Shown: piece by piece, positions 8,827 through 16,681 of the stretch
Layout: the number at the start of each line of letters is the position of its first letter
Position numbering within the stretch: the first letter of the stretch is position 1
Assembly (NCBI GenBank): GCA_028277745.1
Contig: JANQFR010000070.1
Location: forward strand, 1-34,124
Direction of reading: 5' to 3'
Length of the DNA stretch: 34,124 nt
Source: Phycisphaeraceae bacterium
GTDB taxonomy: Bacteria; Planctomycetota; Phycisphaerae; Phycisphaerales; Phycisphaeraceae
The notes under the pieces: model-generated
What the model was told of the DNA's origin: nothing
What the model saw: the letters and a program-made list of their open reading frames with translations, nothing else
The model's database searches: none
Position numbers and translations under genes: made by a program

Positions 8827-8855
8827 ATTATGAACCAAAACGAACCAAATGTCAA
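8827..8855 (-). promoter_or_regulatory. Strong promoter of the regulator gene, apparently leaderless
   Basis: On the minus strand, TTGACA (8850-8855) is separated by exactly 17 bases from CATAAT (8827-8832). Only six bases lie between the -10 box and the A of the ATG at 8820, so the expected start of transcription is the start codon itself and no ribosome binding site can be present. Confidence 0.75.
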
Positions 8856-8867
8856 GCATTTGGTTCG
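8831..8867. promoter_or_regulatory. Operator: three GAACCAAA half-sites
   Basis: Half-sites GAACCAAA occur at 8832-8839 and 8842-8849 (direct, 10 bp apart) and inverted as TTTGGTTC at 8859-8866. The latter two make a perfect dyad CGAACCAAATG-TCAAG-CATTTGGTTCG (8841-8851/8857-8867). It covers the -35 box and most of the spacer, as expected for repression. Weaker relatives TTTGGTCC (8911-8918) and TATGGTCC (8921-8928), again 10 bp apart, lie upstream. Confidence 0.75.
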
Positions 8868-9150
8868 AAATGTCGTGCATTAAAGCGGATTTATGGCATC
8901 GCCCGCCAGTTTTGGTCCTTTATGGTCCGATTTTTCTGGCCGCTTCAGAGCTTTTTGAGGCGCCCTGTACCTTCTAAGATTCGTAAGGAAAACCGGCCCG
9001 CCGGACGGAGAGGTTCACCGGTGATTTCAGGGTATATTGGACGCCAGTCGTGCGGTTTGATGCCCATAAAGGCATTCGAGGTGTGGCATATCCACCGAAG
9101 AGACCCAGCCCAAGCATCCCCCCACCGTTGCGGGCAAACCCTCGCCCACG
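8868..9150. other. Intergenic stretch without a credible gene
   Basis: This gap between the regulator promoter and the next plus-strand gene has a lower GC content than its surroundings and holds the degenerate half-sites at 8911-8928. Small frames on both strands lack family resemblance or ribosome sites. I see no RNA gene or convincing promoter for the 9151 gene. Confidence 0.5.
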
Positions 9151-9540
9151 ATGAGCACGCATGAAGAAACGGGAGCGGCCGCGGGATGGTTGGCATTCAA
9201 CCTGTTATGGATGTCTCTGCTTGCGGTGACGGTTTGGCCGCTGCTCGCGGTCGCGGCATGCCATCACCTGTTCGACGATCCTTCCGAAGCGGCGCTCGTG
9301 TTCGGGGGCGTGATCGCGTGCCTGTTGTACCCCATCGCATTGCTTGTCGGGCCGAGCGATATCGCCTTCATGGGCGCGGTGATGTTCCTGTGGCTGCTGA
9401 TCTGGCTGATCCCGATCGTCTGGCTCATCCGGCATCCCCGCGACCGCCTCTTCCAGATCGTCTTCATCATGATCCTTTCGGGTGTTTCCTTCGCTCAGGC
9501 TGCGCTCGGATACCTGATGATCCTCGGCAAGGGCGTGTGA
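9151..9540 (+). CDS. Small four-helix membrane protein of unknown function
   Basis: A 129-residue protein from ATG 9151 with four strongly hydrophobic segments at about residues 13-37, 47-66, 70-92 and 101-125, and a short basic loop (IRHPRDR) between the third and fourth. The periodic hydrophobicity and clean start and stop support a real gene, although no clear Shine-Dalgarno site is seen. I do not recognise the family. It is flanked by a divergent regulator and a convergent MFS gene, so the context gives no role. Confidence 0.6.
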   Translation: MSTHEETGAAAGWLAFNLLWMSLLAVTVWPLLAVAACHHLFDDPSEAALVFGGVIACLLYPIALLVGPSDIAFMGAVMFLWLLIWLIPIVWLIRHPRDRLFQIVFIMILSGVSFAQAALGYLMILGKGV

Positions 9541-9657
9541 CGCCGCCATAACGCCTCCCCCCCGCACACCAACCATCGTCCACATCTACCCACTACACAC
9601 CCAGCCGGGCCGCGACGCGGTTTGGCTGATGTGTTTGGTATTGGAGATGGTTTGCCC

Positions 9658-10833
9658 TCAAGCCCGCACCTGTCGGTGGGCCGGATGAGCGAGGGCGATC
9701 GCGAAGAGGATCAGGGCGGCGGCGCTGAGCGCGGCGCTGTACGCCATGAGTGTGGTCAGCGACACGGCGGCGACGTAGCCCGCCAGGACGTTGCCCACGA
9801 TCCGGCCGGTCCCGTAAACCGTCATGGCGTAAAGGCCCTGGATCGAGTGACGGAAGCGGTCGTCGGCGTGGTGGTTGAAATAGACCGGCGGCGCGACGTG
9901 GACGGCAAGCACCATGATCCCGTGCAGGACCTGCGTGCCGATCGCCACGGGCGCGTTGACGAAGACCGCCATCAGGCCGAAGCGCAGCACCATGGCGCCG
10001 GCGCCGACGATCATGAGCTTGCGCAGGCCGAAACGTCGGAGCATCCGCCCGAAGCCGAGCATGAAGAAGACCTCGATGGCGACGCCGCCGGTCGCGATCA
10101 GCCCGACCCATTTCGGCGCCAGGCCGACGGTTTCGGTGAGGTAGAGCGGATAAAAAGCGTAATAGGCGGAGGAGGCGAGGTGGAGGATCCACATGGCGAC
10201 ACAGAACCCCAGGACGCGGGGCGCGAGCAGGGTGCGGGCGGCGTCGAGGGTGGGCAGGGCGCCGCCGGCGTCCTTCGGCTCGCGCAGGGCGGGCAGCCCG
10301 AAGGCCGAGACCGCGCCCAGCCCGGCCGCGAGATAGCCCGCGATGAGCACCAGGCTGATCGACCCGCCCGCCGAGAGACCCAGGTAGATGACGATGCTGG
10401 GCGCCATGAACCCGAAGGTGCCCCAGACGCGGACCCGGTGATACGGCACGCGCGCCAGCCCCCGGCGCTCGCGGTCACGCTGGACCGCGAAGTTGAGGCC
10501 GTCCTGCAGCGAGGTGATCGGTGCAAACGCGAGCGCAAACAGAGCATGGGCGGCGGTGATCAGGACCACGGTGTCGCTGCCCAGCAGGCATGCCAGGCCG
10601 ATGGCGGCCAGCGTGAACATCAGCGCGATCAGCGCCCGGGCCGGGACCCGCAGGTCGGCCATCGCCGTCATGAGCACGGGCGTGATCAGCACCGCGACAC
10701 CCTGGAAACTCAGGATGTAACCGATCTCCACGTCGTCCAGCCCGCGGTCGTCGGCGAGAAACACCGAGAGGTAGGGCAGCACGCAGCCGAACACGGCGAA
10801 GGTGAAGAAGTACTGTGCCTTGAGGAACCGCAT
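9658..10833 (-). CDS. Major facilitator superfamily transporter (MFS_1-like)
   Basis: A 391-residue membrane protein with about eleven to twelve hydrophobic helices in two halves. Features fitting the HcaT/LacY-like MFS branch are an N-terminus starting directly with a helix after MRFLKAQYFF, LSFQGVAVLITP in helix 2, PITSLQDGLNF in the region of helix 4, and RVWGTFGF at the start of helix 5. The second half begins near LLAPRVLGFCVAMW. Members transport sugars, nucleosides or aromatic acids with protons; the substrate here is not predictable. It is a single gene, with an intergenic palindrome upstream separating it from the SPFH cluster. Confidence 0.85.
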   Translation of the reverse strand: MRFLKAQYFFTFAVFGCVLPYLSVFLADDRGLDDVEIGYILSFQGVAVLITPVLMTAMADLRVPARALIALMFTLAAIGLACLLGSDTVVLITAAHALFALAFAPITSLQDGLNFAVQRDRERRGLARVPYHRVRVWGTFGFMAPSIVIYLGLSAGGSISLVLIAGYLAAGLGAVSAFGLPALREPKDAGGALPTLDAARTLLAPRVLGFCVAMWILHLASSAYYAFYPLYLTETVGLAPKWVGLIATGGVAIEVFFMLGFGRMLRRFGLRKLMIVGAGAMVLRFGLMAVFVNAPVAIGTQVLHGIMVLAVHVAPPVYFNHHADDRFRHSIQGLYAMTVYGTGRIVGNVLAGYVAAVSLTTLMAYSAALSAAALILFAIALAHPAHRQVRA

Positions 10834-10888
10834 CGGGGCAAAGCATAGACGATCGGGGAGATCGGTCCGCCTCGGAACGCAACGACCA

Positions 10889-10916
10889 AAGCCCAGGGAC
10901 TGCAGTCCCTGGGCTT
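10889..10916. terminator. Perfect 28-base palindrome, probable terminator hairpin
   Basis: Bases 10889-10916 read identically on both strands (half-site AAGCCCAGGGACTG, then its inverse). It lies 57 bases after the end of the minus-strand SPFH operon and about 55 bases before the MFS start. There is no long T-tract, so it may end transcription of the SPFH genes, stabilise the 3' end, or be a protein site. Confidence 0.45.
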
Positions 10917-10973
10917 CGGGGTGTGATCGTTGTGATGGCCGTTAGAGGGCGCGGGTCCCGGCCAGACGGGCGA

Positions 10974-12332
10974 TCAGTTCTGCCCGCGTTCGCGGGCGGC
11001 TTCCTGCTCGGCTTCGAGGCGCCTGGTCTCACGCTCACGCGCGACCGTGGGGTCGCGGTTGGTGATGATCTCCAGTTGGGACGTGGGCACGTAGAGAATC
11101 TCGATGTCAGGGTTGGAAAAGACATCGATCCGGGCCTGCTCCCACAGGCGGGCGGGGAGGATGCGGGGGTTGCGGCGGTACTCGGTAAGCAACTGGGAGA
11201 AGTTCTCGGCGGCCCGGCGGATGGCCTGGACCGTCTCGGCGCGGAAGGAGTTGGCCTGGTTGATCGCCTCGGCGACCTTGCCGCCGATCCGCTGGCCGCC
11301 CAGATCGTCGGGCATCTTGAGGTTGGCCAGGGCGAGGGTGAGCCGGGTCTGCAACGCGGCGGCCGCCTCGTCGTCTTCCCGGGCGCGGGCGAGCTCGTAG
11401 TCGCGGACCAGTTGATAGAGCGAGTCATACGCCTGCCCGGCGGTCTCGCCGAGGATGCGGGCGTGCTCCTGGCGGGCGGCCTCGATGAGCTGGGCCTTCT
11501 CGGACTCGGCGTTGGACACGGCGAGGTAAGCCTCGAAGACCGGCAGCGGCATCTGGGTGTTGGTGGCGGAGAAGGTGAGGATCTGGATGCCGGTGTTGAG
11601 CTCGTCGAGGACCTCCTGGGCGCGGAGCTGGGCGGTCGTCTGGTTGGTGCGTCCGCCGATGAACTCGTCGGCCTCGATCTGGGCGACGGCGTGGATGATG
11701 CCGCGCTCGGCGGCGGCGGCGACGAGCTGGCGGGTGATCTCGGCGTTGTCGGCGTTGGGGTTGGCCGAGTAGACGTTCTCGAGGTAATCGACCAGGTCGT
11801 TGTCGCGGATGACGTAGGTGATGCGGTAACGGGCGTGGACGACGGACGCGTCGCCGGTGAGCAGCGAGCCGTCTTTCTCCGGGTTGAGCGGCCGGGCCCG
11901 GCCGGCGAGCTCGCTGGCGCTCTTGCCCGCGTCGGCCTCGGTGACCTCGTACCAGAACGCCTGGTTGATGTTCACGGTCTGCGGCGCCACCTGGACGGTG
12001 ATGACCTGCTCGATCGGGTAAGGCAGGCCCCAGTGCCAGCCCTCGCCGTAGACCTGCTGCCCCGGCTCGCCCACGATCTGGCCGAAGCGGAGCTTGACCG
12101 CCCGGTTCTGGGCGTCGACCTTGAACCAGCCCGAGCCGAGGTAGACCAGGATGATCAGGACCATCAGGAAGGTGAGGATCTTGAAGCTCACCTGCAGCGC
12201 ATCGGCCAGGGATTGCTGGGCCGGGTCCACCGGGGGCGCGTGATCGTCGTGGCTGTGGTCATGGCCGTGGCCATGATCGTGCGGCTCGGGCGACGGCGAG
12301 GGGTCGAGTTTCGGATCGTCGACTTGAGTCAT
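10974..12332 (-). CDS. SPFH/band-7 membrane protein, HflK-like, with His-rich N-terminus
   Basis: A 452-residue protein, third of three adjacent SPFH genes. Residues 18-31 contain seven histidines alternating with Asp and Gly (HDHGHGHDHSH), a likely metal-binding cytoplasmic tail. One membrane helix follows at about 52-68, then the SPFH domain (AVKLRFGQIVGEPGQQVYGEG at its start) and a long Ala/Glu/Arg/Gln-rich coiled coil from about residue 270. HflK and HflC normally form a cage around the FtsH protease in the membrane; no ftsH is in the window. Only five bases separate its start from the preceding gene's stop, with no Shine-Dalgarno site, which suggests translational coupling. Confidence 0.82.
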   Translation of the reverse strand: MTQVDDPKLDPSPSPEPHDHGHGHDHSHDDHAPPVDPAQQSLADALQVSFKILTFLMVLIILVYLGSGWFKVDAQNRAVKLRFGQIVGEPGQQVYGEGWHWGLPYPIEQVITVQVAPQTVNINQAFWYEVTEADAGKSASELAGRARPLNPEKDGSLLTGDASVVHARYRITYVIRDNDLVDYLENVYSANPNADNAEITRQLVAAAAERGIIHAVAQIEADEFIGGRTNQTTAQLRAQEVLDELNTGIQILTFSATNTQMPLPVFEAYLAVSNAESEKAQLIEAARQEHARILGETAGQAYDSLYQLVRDYELARAREDDEAAAALQTRLTLALANLKMPDDLGGQRIGGKVAEAINQANSFRAETVQAIRRAAENFSQLLTEYRRNPRILPARLWEQARIDVFSNPDIEILYVPTSQLEIITNRDPTVARERETRRLEAEQEAARERGQN

Positions 12333-12337
12333 GGCGT

Positions 12338-13330
12338 TTAACGCGAGGAGGCGCGGACCGCGTCTTCCGTTTGGGGTTGGGCTTGCTGGAGTTGCTGCTG
12401 GGGGCCGTTCATCAGCACGTCGAAGGGTGTGAACGTGTCGGACTCGATAACGAACGTGCCGTTATTGGCCAGGTTTTTAAGGGCGCGGATCTTGTCGAGG
12501 AAGATGGCCAGGTCCTCGTCCTGGTCGAACACCTTGTAATAGCCGGCGGCCTCGTTGCGTCCGATGGAGCGGATCTCTTCGGCCTTGCGGTTGGCGAAGG
12601 CGAGGATGATCTGCTGGGCCGACTCGGCCTCGGACTTGATGGTCGCGGCCTCCGCGGCGCCCTCGGCGCGGGCCTTCTCGGCCATCCGCTCGCGGGTGGC
12701 CCGCATCCGCTCGAAGACCTTCTCGGTGGTCTGCTCGGGCAGGATCAGGCGGCGGATGCCCACCTGCTCGACCTGGATGCCGTAGCCCGGCTGGATGCGC
12801 GCGAGCTGCTCGCGGAGCTGGTCGGCGCACTTCTGTTCGATCTCGCTGAGTTTGAGCTTGGACGCGTCGGTGTTGACCAGCTCGTCGAAGCGGTAGGCCG
12901 AGATGACGCCCTTGATGTCGCGCATCAGCGGCTGGAGCTGCTTCTCGGCGGTGGGCACGTTCTTGAGTGTGCGGAAGAAGGCGTACGGGTCTTCGATCCG
13001 CCAGCCGACGAACGTCCGGACAATGATCGCGTAGCCGTCGGCGGTCTGGAGCTCTTCGAGCTGGTCTTCGAGCAGGTGCAGCCGCTTGGAGTAGGTTTCG
13101 ACCTTCTGGATCGGCCAGGGGAGGGTTTTGAAGTACAGGCCGGGCTTGAGACGGAGCGAGCCGGGGTTGTCCGGGTCGATCTGGCCGTCGGCGTTGCGGA
13201 CCGGCTCGTCCGCGCGGTCAAAGGTCGTGAGCACCGCCACCTCGTCGTAGCGGACCTGGAAGGTCATCATGAACAGCACGAACACGATCGCGAGGATGAA
13301 GGCGACGATAATGGAAACACGGTTGCGCAT
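12338..13330 (-). CDS. hflC: SPFH/band-7 protein, HflC-type protease modulator
   Basis: A 330-residue protein with one N-terminal helix (about 5-24) and an SPFH domain that begins FQVRYDEVAVLTTF and includes PGLYFKTLPWPIQKVETYSKRL split over about residues 68-90, a close match to the HflC pattern. QLARIQPGYGIQVEQVGIRRL is followed by the family's RMRATRERMAEKARAEGAAEA coiled coil and an IIxAFANRKAEEIR segment. GGGAG ten bases before the ATG supports the start. It is second in the SPFH operon, 27 bases after the first gene. Expected role: membrane-bound regulator of FtsH-type proteolysis. Assignment to the HflC rather than the HflK branch is fairly confident. Confidence 0.85.
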   Translation of the reverse strand: MRNRVSIIVAFILAIVFVLFMMTFQVRYDEVAVLTTFDRADEPVRNADGQIDPDNPGSLRLKPGLYFKTLPWPIQKVETYSKRLHLLEDQLEELQTADGYAIIVRTFVGWRIEDPYAFFRTLKNVPTAEKQLQPLMRDIKGVISAYRFDELVNTDASKLKLSEIEQKCADQLREQLARIQPGYGIQVEQVGIRRLILPEQTTEKVFERMRATRERMAEKARAEGAAEAATIKSEAESAQQIILAFANRKAEEIRSIGRNEAAGYYKVFDQDEDLAIFLDKIRALKNLANNGTFVIESDTFTPFDVLMNGPQQQLQQAQPQTEDAVRASSR

Positions 13331-13357
13331 GGTTGCGAAACTCCCGCTGGGGAGGGG

Positions 13358-15457
13358 TTACTGGTCTTCCTGGAAGAGTCTGTCCAGGCCGCTGGAGGCG
13401 TCTTCGAGTTGAAGACGGATATGCGGCGAATGGTCGGACCTGCTGTCGATGATGACCTTGCGTCGGTCCTTCAGGGCTTCGGCCAGGGCTTCGAGGTACA
13501 GCTGCATCTTGTAGTAGCGGGGCGCGTTCTGGTACGCCGCCAGCTCGGACCGGAAGCGTTCGGTGCGGGCCAGCTCGGAGATCGCGTGCTCCCAGCGGAA
13601 CGCGCGGGCGGCGGCGAGCTGCTGGGCGGCTTCGCCGCCGGCGGCGTCGATCAATTGCTCCACCTTGGCCGAGGCGTCAAGCAGCTGTTGCCGCGTCGCT
13701 TCGTCGTTGGGGTCGGCATCGACGCGGGCCTGCAGATCGTTGACCGCATCGATGGCGTTCTGAATCTGCAGGGCCTTCTCGCGCGAGCCGGCGACAGAGG
13801 CGAGGATCGATTCGGCCTCCCTCCTGGCGTCCTCGATCGCCGCGAGCTTTTCCTGAGACGCGCCGATCTGCTCGTGGAATTTCATGGCCACCTCGGACTT
13901 CTGCGGCGGGTGGACCACCGAGACGGTCACGAACGCGACCTCGATGCCCAACTGCACCCGGTTGGCCTCGTCCCGGATCTGCTGCAGCAGGGTCTGGCTC
14001 GCGTCGAGCCGGCCGGTGCCCAGGAGGGTGTCGATGTCCTTGGTCGCGAAGTAGCGGTTGATCACCTGCTCGGCGACGGCCTCGAGGTACTTGACCGGGT
14101 CGACGGCGCTGGTGGCGTATTGCTTGAGACCGCCCTCGGCGATGCGGTATTTCACGACGACATCGCACCCGATCAACTCGCCGGCGGCGATGTCGGTGAT
14201 GAGCTGGTCGTCGTCGTCGCTGGTGGGGGTGGGCGCGGTGACGAGATAGGTCTCGTCGGTTTCGGTGTGCTGGTTGGTCCAGAGTAGTGCGATGCCTTCC
14301 ATGAAATCTTCGTAGCGTGAGCCGAGGATGATCTGGTGGACGCGGTAGACGTCGTACTTCTGAGCTCGGCCGACGGGCCAGGGCCACTTGAAGTGCAGGC
14401 CGGGCTGGGCGACGCGGTCGAACGCCCCGAAGGTGGTGATGATCGCGTTCTGCTGGGGCGCCACGAAGACGAGGGACGACATGAGCAGCAGCACGACCAC
14501 GCCGACGACGACCAGCGGCAGGGTGAGCCGGGCCAAAAGCTGGTAGAACCAGCTCCGTGAGATCTCGAAGCCGAACTGGTAGTTGAGGGTCTCGGTGACG
14601 ATCTTGCCGATGGACTCGGGCCGGGTGAGCCAGCCGAGGATGCGCGAGTCGAACGCCGGCCGGACGAACTCGCCCGTCTTGCGTGGGCGGTAGATGCCAA
14701 AGAGGAAGGCGAGCAGGGTTTCGACGCCCAGAAGGGTCATCACGGCGGAGATGACGACCGAGCCGTAGACGAAGCCGCGGGGCTCGTTGAAGTAGGCGAA
14801 GACCGCGGCGACCAGCAGCAGGGCGATGACGACGGCGCTGCCCATGAGGTAGGCCGCACCCCCGCGGAGGGGGATCCAGGCCTTCTCGGTGGTCATGCCG
14901 GCGACGTAGCGGGCCACGAGGAACGAGGCGAAGCCGAGCACGACGAGCGCCAGCATGAGCAGGACGAGGTTGGCGCCGGGGTTGATGCCGAGGCCGGTGG
15001 TCAGCCCGGCCTCGGCGGCGAGGCCTTCCGCCTGATAAATCGTCCGGTTGGCGTTGAGGCTGAAGTAGAAAAAGAGGGCGCCCAGGGTGGTGAGGTAGAC
15101 GCCGACGAGGAGGGAGACGATGTTGAGGCCGTACTTGTAGATGCGTTCGAGCCCGCGGCGGGCGATCGCCAGCTGCTGGCCGGCCTCGTTGAAGAGGGCG
15201 GCGGCGCGGGCGTCGTCGGCGGCGAGGGCCTCGGCCTCCAGGGCCTCCTGCCGCTCGAGGCGGTGCTGGTTGAACAGGGCCCAGATGACGACCCAGATCG
15301 GCAGACCGCCGAGGATGTACCAGGTCGCCACGTTCAGGGCGGGGGATTGGGTGTAGAGGCTCAGCAGACCAACCGCGATGGCCAGGACCGCCTGGGTCGC
15401 CAGGCCGATGAGGGCGGCGGTGATCGCTCGGGAGTAGGTTTGTTCGTTCTGACTCAT
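13358..15457 (-). CDS. SPFH/band-7 protein with seven-helix membrane domain (HflK-like)
   Basis: A 699-residue protein; the ATG at 15457 is chosen because the frame upstream of it is unlike protein and overlaps the promoter region. Hydrophobic helices lie at about 11-36, 42-62, 108-132, 163-184, 203-223, 228-256 and 311-332. The last is followed directly by a canonical SPFH start (FVAPQQNAIITTFGAF, then PGLHFKWPWPVGRAQKYDV), and the C-terminal third is a coiled coil (EKLAAIEDARREAESI and onward). Normal HflK has a single helix and about 400 residues, so roughly 300 extra N-terminal residues form an added membrane module. It is the first gene of the three-gene SPFH operon and may anchor the complex or couple it to another membrane process. 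Confidence 0.82.
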   Translation of the reverse strand: MSQNEQTYSRAITAALIGLATQAVLAIAVGLLSLYTQSPALNVATWYILGGLPIWVVIWALFNQHRLERQEALEAEALAADDARAAALFNEAGQQLAIARRGLERIYKYGLNIVSLLVGVYLTTLGALFFYFSLNANRTIYQAEGLAAEAGLTTGLGINPGANLVLLMLALVVLGFASFLVARYVAGMTTEKAWIPLRGGAAYLMGSAVVIALLLVAAVFAYFNEPRGFVYGSVVISAVMTLLGVETLLAFLFGIYRPRKTGEFVRPAFDSRILGWLTRPESIGKIVTETLNYQFGFEISRSWFYQLLARLTLPLVVVGVVVLLLMSSLVFVAPQQNAIITTFGAFDRVAQPGLHFKWPWPVGRAQKYDVYRVHQIILGSRYEDFMEGIALLWTNQHTETDETYLVTAPTPTSDDDDQLITDIAAGELIGCDVVVKYRIAEGGLKQYATSAVDPVKYLEAVAEQVINRYFATKDIDTLLGTGRLDASQTLLQQIRDEANRVQLGIEVAFVTVSVVHPPQKSEVAMKFHEQIGASQEKLAAIEDARREAESILASVAGSREKALQIQNAIDAVNDLQARVDADPNDEATRQQLLDASAKVEQLIDAAGGEAAQQLAAARAFRWEHAISELARTERFRSELAAYQNAPRYYKMQLYLEALAEALKDRRKVIIDSRSDHSPHIRLQLEDASSGLDRLFQEDQ

Positions 15458-15570
15458 GGCGTGGCGTTTAGTCGCGCAGGGTCGTGATGAAAGGACCGCA
15501 AACTCTCCCCCGTTCCCGAAACCATCATACGCCCCGATGGGCCCTTGGGTTCGGATCGACCCGTGAACTT

Positions 15571-15583
15571 GGCTATGATAGCC
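15571..15583. promoter_or_regulatory. Small palindrome with a possible -10 box
   Basis: GGCTA-TGA-TAGCC is a perfect 13-base dyad containing TATGAT (15574-15579), a plausible -10 for the plus-strand fmdB-like/hisI genes. TTCGGA at 15550-15555 is a weak -35 candidate 18 bases upstream. The divergent SPFH operon starts at 15457, so this 199-base gap must carry both promoters. Evidence is modest. Confidence 0.3.
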
Positions 15584-15656
15584 CACGTCGTCGGATGCGA
15601 CACCTTACCGCGGCATCCGTCCGCGTCAACCGTTACCCCGCCCATTGGAGGCCCCC

Positions 15657-15905
15657 ATGCCCAGTTACGACTATTATTGTCCGACCAACGGCCGAACGGT
15701 TGAGGTCATCCACGGCATGTCCGACCGCCTGGACACCTGGGGCGAACTGTGCGACAAGGCCGAGCTCGACCCCGGCGACACCGCGGCCGACGCCCCGGTC
15801 GAGCGGCTCGTGGCCGCGGGTATCCCCATCGCCTCCGACCAGACCCCCGCCGGCCCGCCCCCCGGCGCCTGCGGCAACGGCGGGTGCGGCATGTGCATGA
15901 ACTGA
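15657..15905 (+). CDS. FmdB-like zinc-ribbon mini-protein, divergent
   Basis: An 82-residue protein; ATG 15657 has TTGGAGG at 15645-15651 as its ribosome site. The N-terminus MPSYDYYCP, VEVIHGMSD near residue 20 and VERLVAAG near residue 55 follow the FmdB regulatory-protein pattern. The usual pair of C-x-x-C knuckles is broken: only Cys8 and Cys32 remain of the core, while three cysteines (72, 77, 80) cluster in a GACGNGGCGMCMN-like tail. It may bind a metal with a rearranged ligand set, or have lost zinc. It is 29 bases upstream of hisI on the same strand, so probably co-transcribed. Confidence 0.7.
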   Translation: MPSYDYYCPTNGRTVEVIHGMSDRLDTWGELCDKAELDPGDTAADAPVERLVAAGIPIASDQTPAGPPPGACGNGGCGMCMN

Positions 15906-15934
15906 TCCCCCTCTGAATTGCGAAACCCACCGCC

Positions 15935-16411
15935 ATGACGACCACCCTCTTCGCCCCCCGCGGCGACACCCGCCAACTCGAAGAAGGCCCCGACTTCGCC
16001 CCCAGGTTCGACGCCGACGGCCTCATCCCCTGCATCACCACCCACGCCGACACCGGCGAGGTCCTCATGTTCGCCTTCATGAACGACCTCGCCCTCTCCC
16101 GCACCATCGAAACCGGCTACGTCCACTATTGGTCCCGCTCACGCCAGAAGCTCTGGAAGAAGGGCGAGTCTTCCGGCATGACCCAGAAGGTGGTGCAGAT
16201 GCTCACCGACTGCGACCAGGACTGCATCGTCGTCCGGGTCACCCTCGGCGCCGCCGCCACCGGCGACTCCGCCTCCTGCCACGTTGGCTACCGCAACTGC
16301 TTCTACCGCGAGGTCTCCGTCGGATCGGTCCCCGAAGCCGGCCCCGTCCAGCTCCGGCTCACCCAGGAGAAGGTCTACGACCCCGACGCCGTCTACGGCA
16401 AATCGCACTGA
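15935..16411 (+). CDS. hisI: Phosphoribosyl-AMP cyclohydrolase (histidine biosynthesis)
   Basis: A 158-residue enzyme that opens the purine ring of phosphoribosyl-AMP, the third step of histidine synthesis. The family core runs from about residue 25: FDADGLIPCI, TGEVLMFAFMN, VHYWSRSRQKLWKKGESSG, then the metal site DCDQDC (Asp92, Asp94, Asp96, Cys97) and the zinc cysteines at Cys115 (SCHVGYR) and Cys122 (NCF). It is slightly longer than the usual 110-140 residues, with about 20 extra N-terminal residues. There is no HisE domain and no other his gene nearby, so the pathway is scattered. A large inverted repeat begins 20 bases after the stop and may serve as terminator. Confidence 0.93.
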   Translation: MTTTLFAPRGDTRQLEEGPDFAPRFDADGLIPCITTHADTGEVLMFAFMNDLALSRTIETGYVHYWSRSRQKLWKKGESSGMTQKVVQMLTDCDQDCIVVRVTLGAAATGDSASCHVGYRNCFYREVSVGSVPEAGPVQLRLTQEKVYDPDAVYGKSH

Positions 16412-16430
16412 CCCAACCGGTCTTAATGAT

Positions 16431-16512
16431 GAAGCCGGTCCTGAGCGGAGCGAAGGTCCGGATGAACTTCGCCGATTCCATCCGGACCTTCGCTCCGCTC
16501 AGGACCGGCTTC
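16431..16512. repeat. Perfect 34-bp inverted repeat (element of the CTGAGCGnAGCGAAGG family)
   Basis: Arms at 16431-16464 and 16479-16512 are exact reverse complements over 34 bases, with a 14-base loop. The arm core CCTGAGCGGAGCGAAGGTCC recurs, with a G-to-C change matched in both arms, at 31893-31973. It is just downstream of hisI, has no ORF, and looks like a dispersed REP/MITE-type hairpin that may also terminate transcription. Confidence 0.8.
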
Positions 16513-16681
16513 TCGTCGGGCCAGGACCCTCCGCGCCCTCTCTGGTGAAAATGTCTTTCCGACAGGCGTTTTAAGCCGTAATTTAACTTTTCCCCTTTAC
16601 CCGCAGGCCGGCATGGAATAAACATTCTGCATCGGCGTGTTGTGGCCTCGCCTGTTCCAGATCTCGCATGGGGAAGACAAC

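Noticed and set aside
7651..8880. The longer 409-aa form of the regulator starting at 8880
   Set aside because: Its extra 20 codons would be encoded by the promoter and operator themselves.
8868..9196. Small genes on either strand in the gap before 9151
   Set aside because: Frames of about 60-83 codons lack ribosome sites and any family resemblance, and overlap each other and the 9151 gene.
9622..10848. Plus-strand open frame over the MFS gene
   Set aside because: His/Arg/Asp/Gly-rich antisense sequence; the minus strand encodes a clear MFS transporter.
12371..14287. Plus-strand open frame of about 638 codons
   Set aside because: Antisense of two SPFH genes; leucine/glycine/aspartate-rich shadow.
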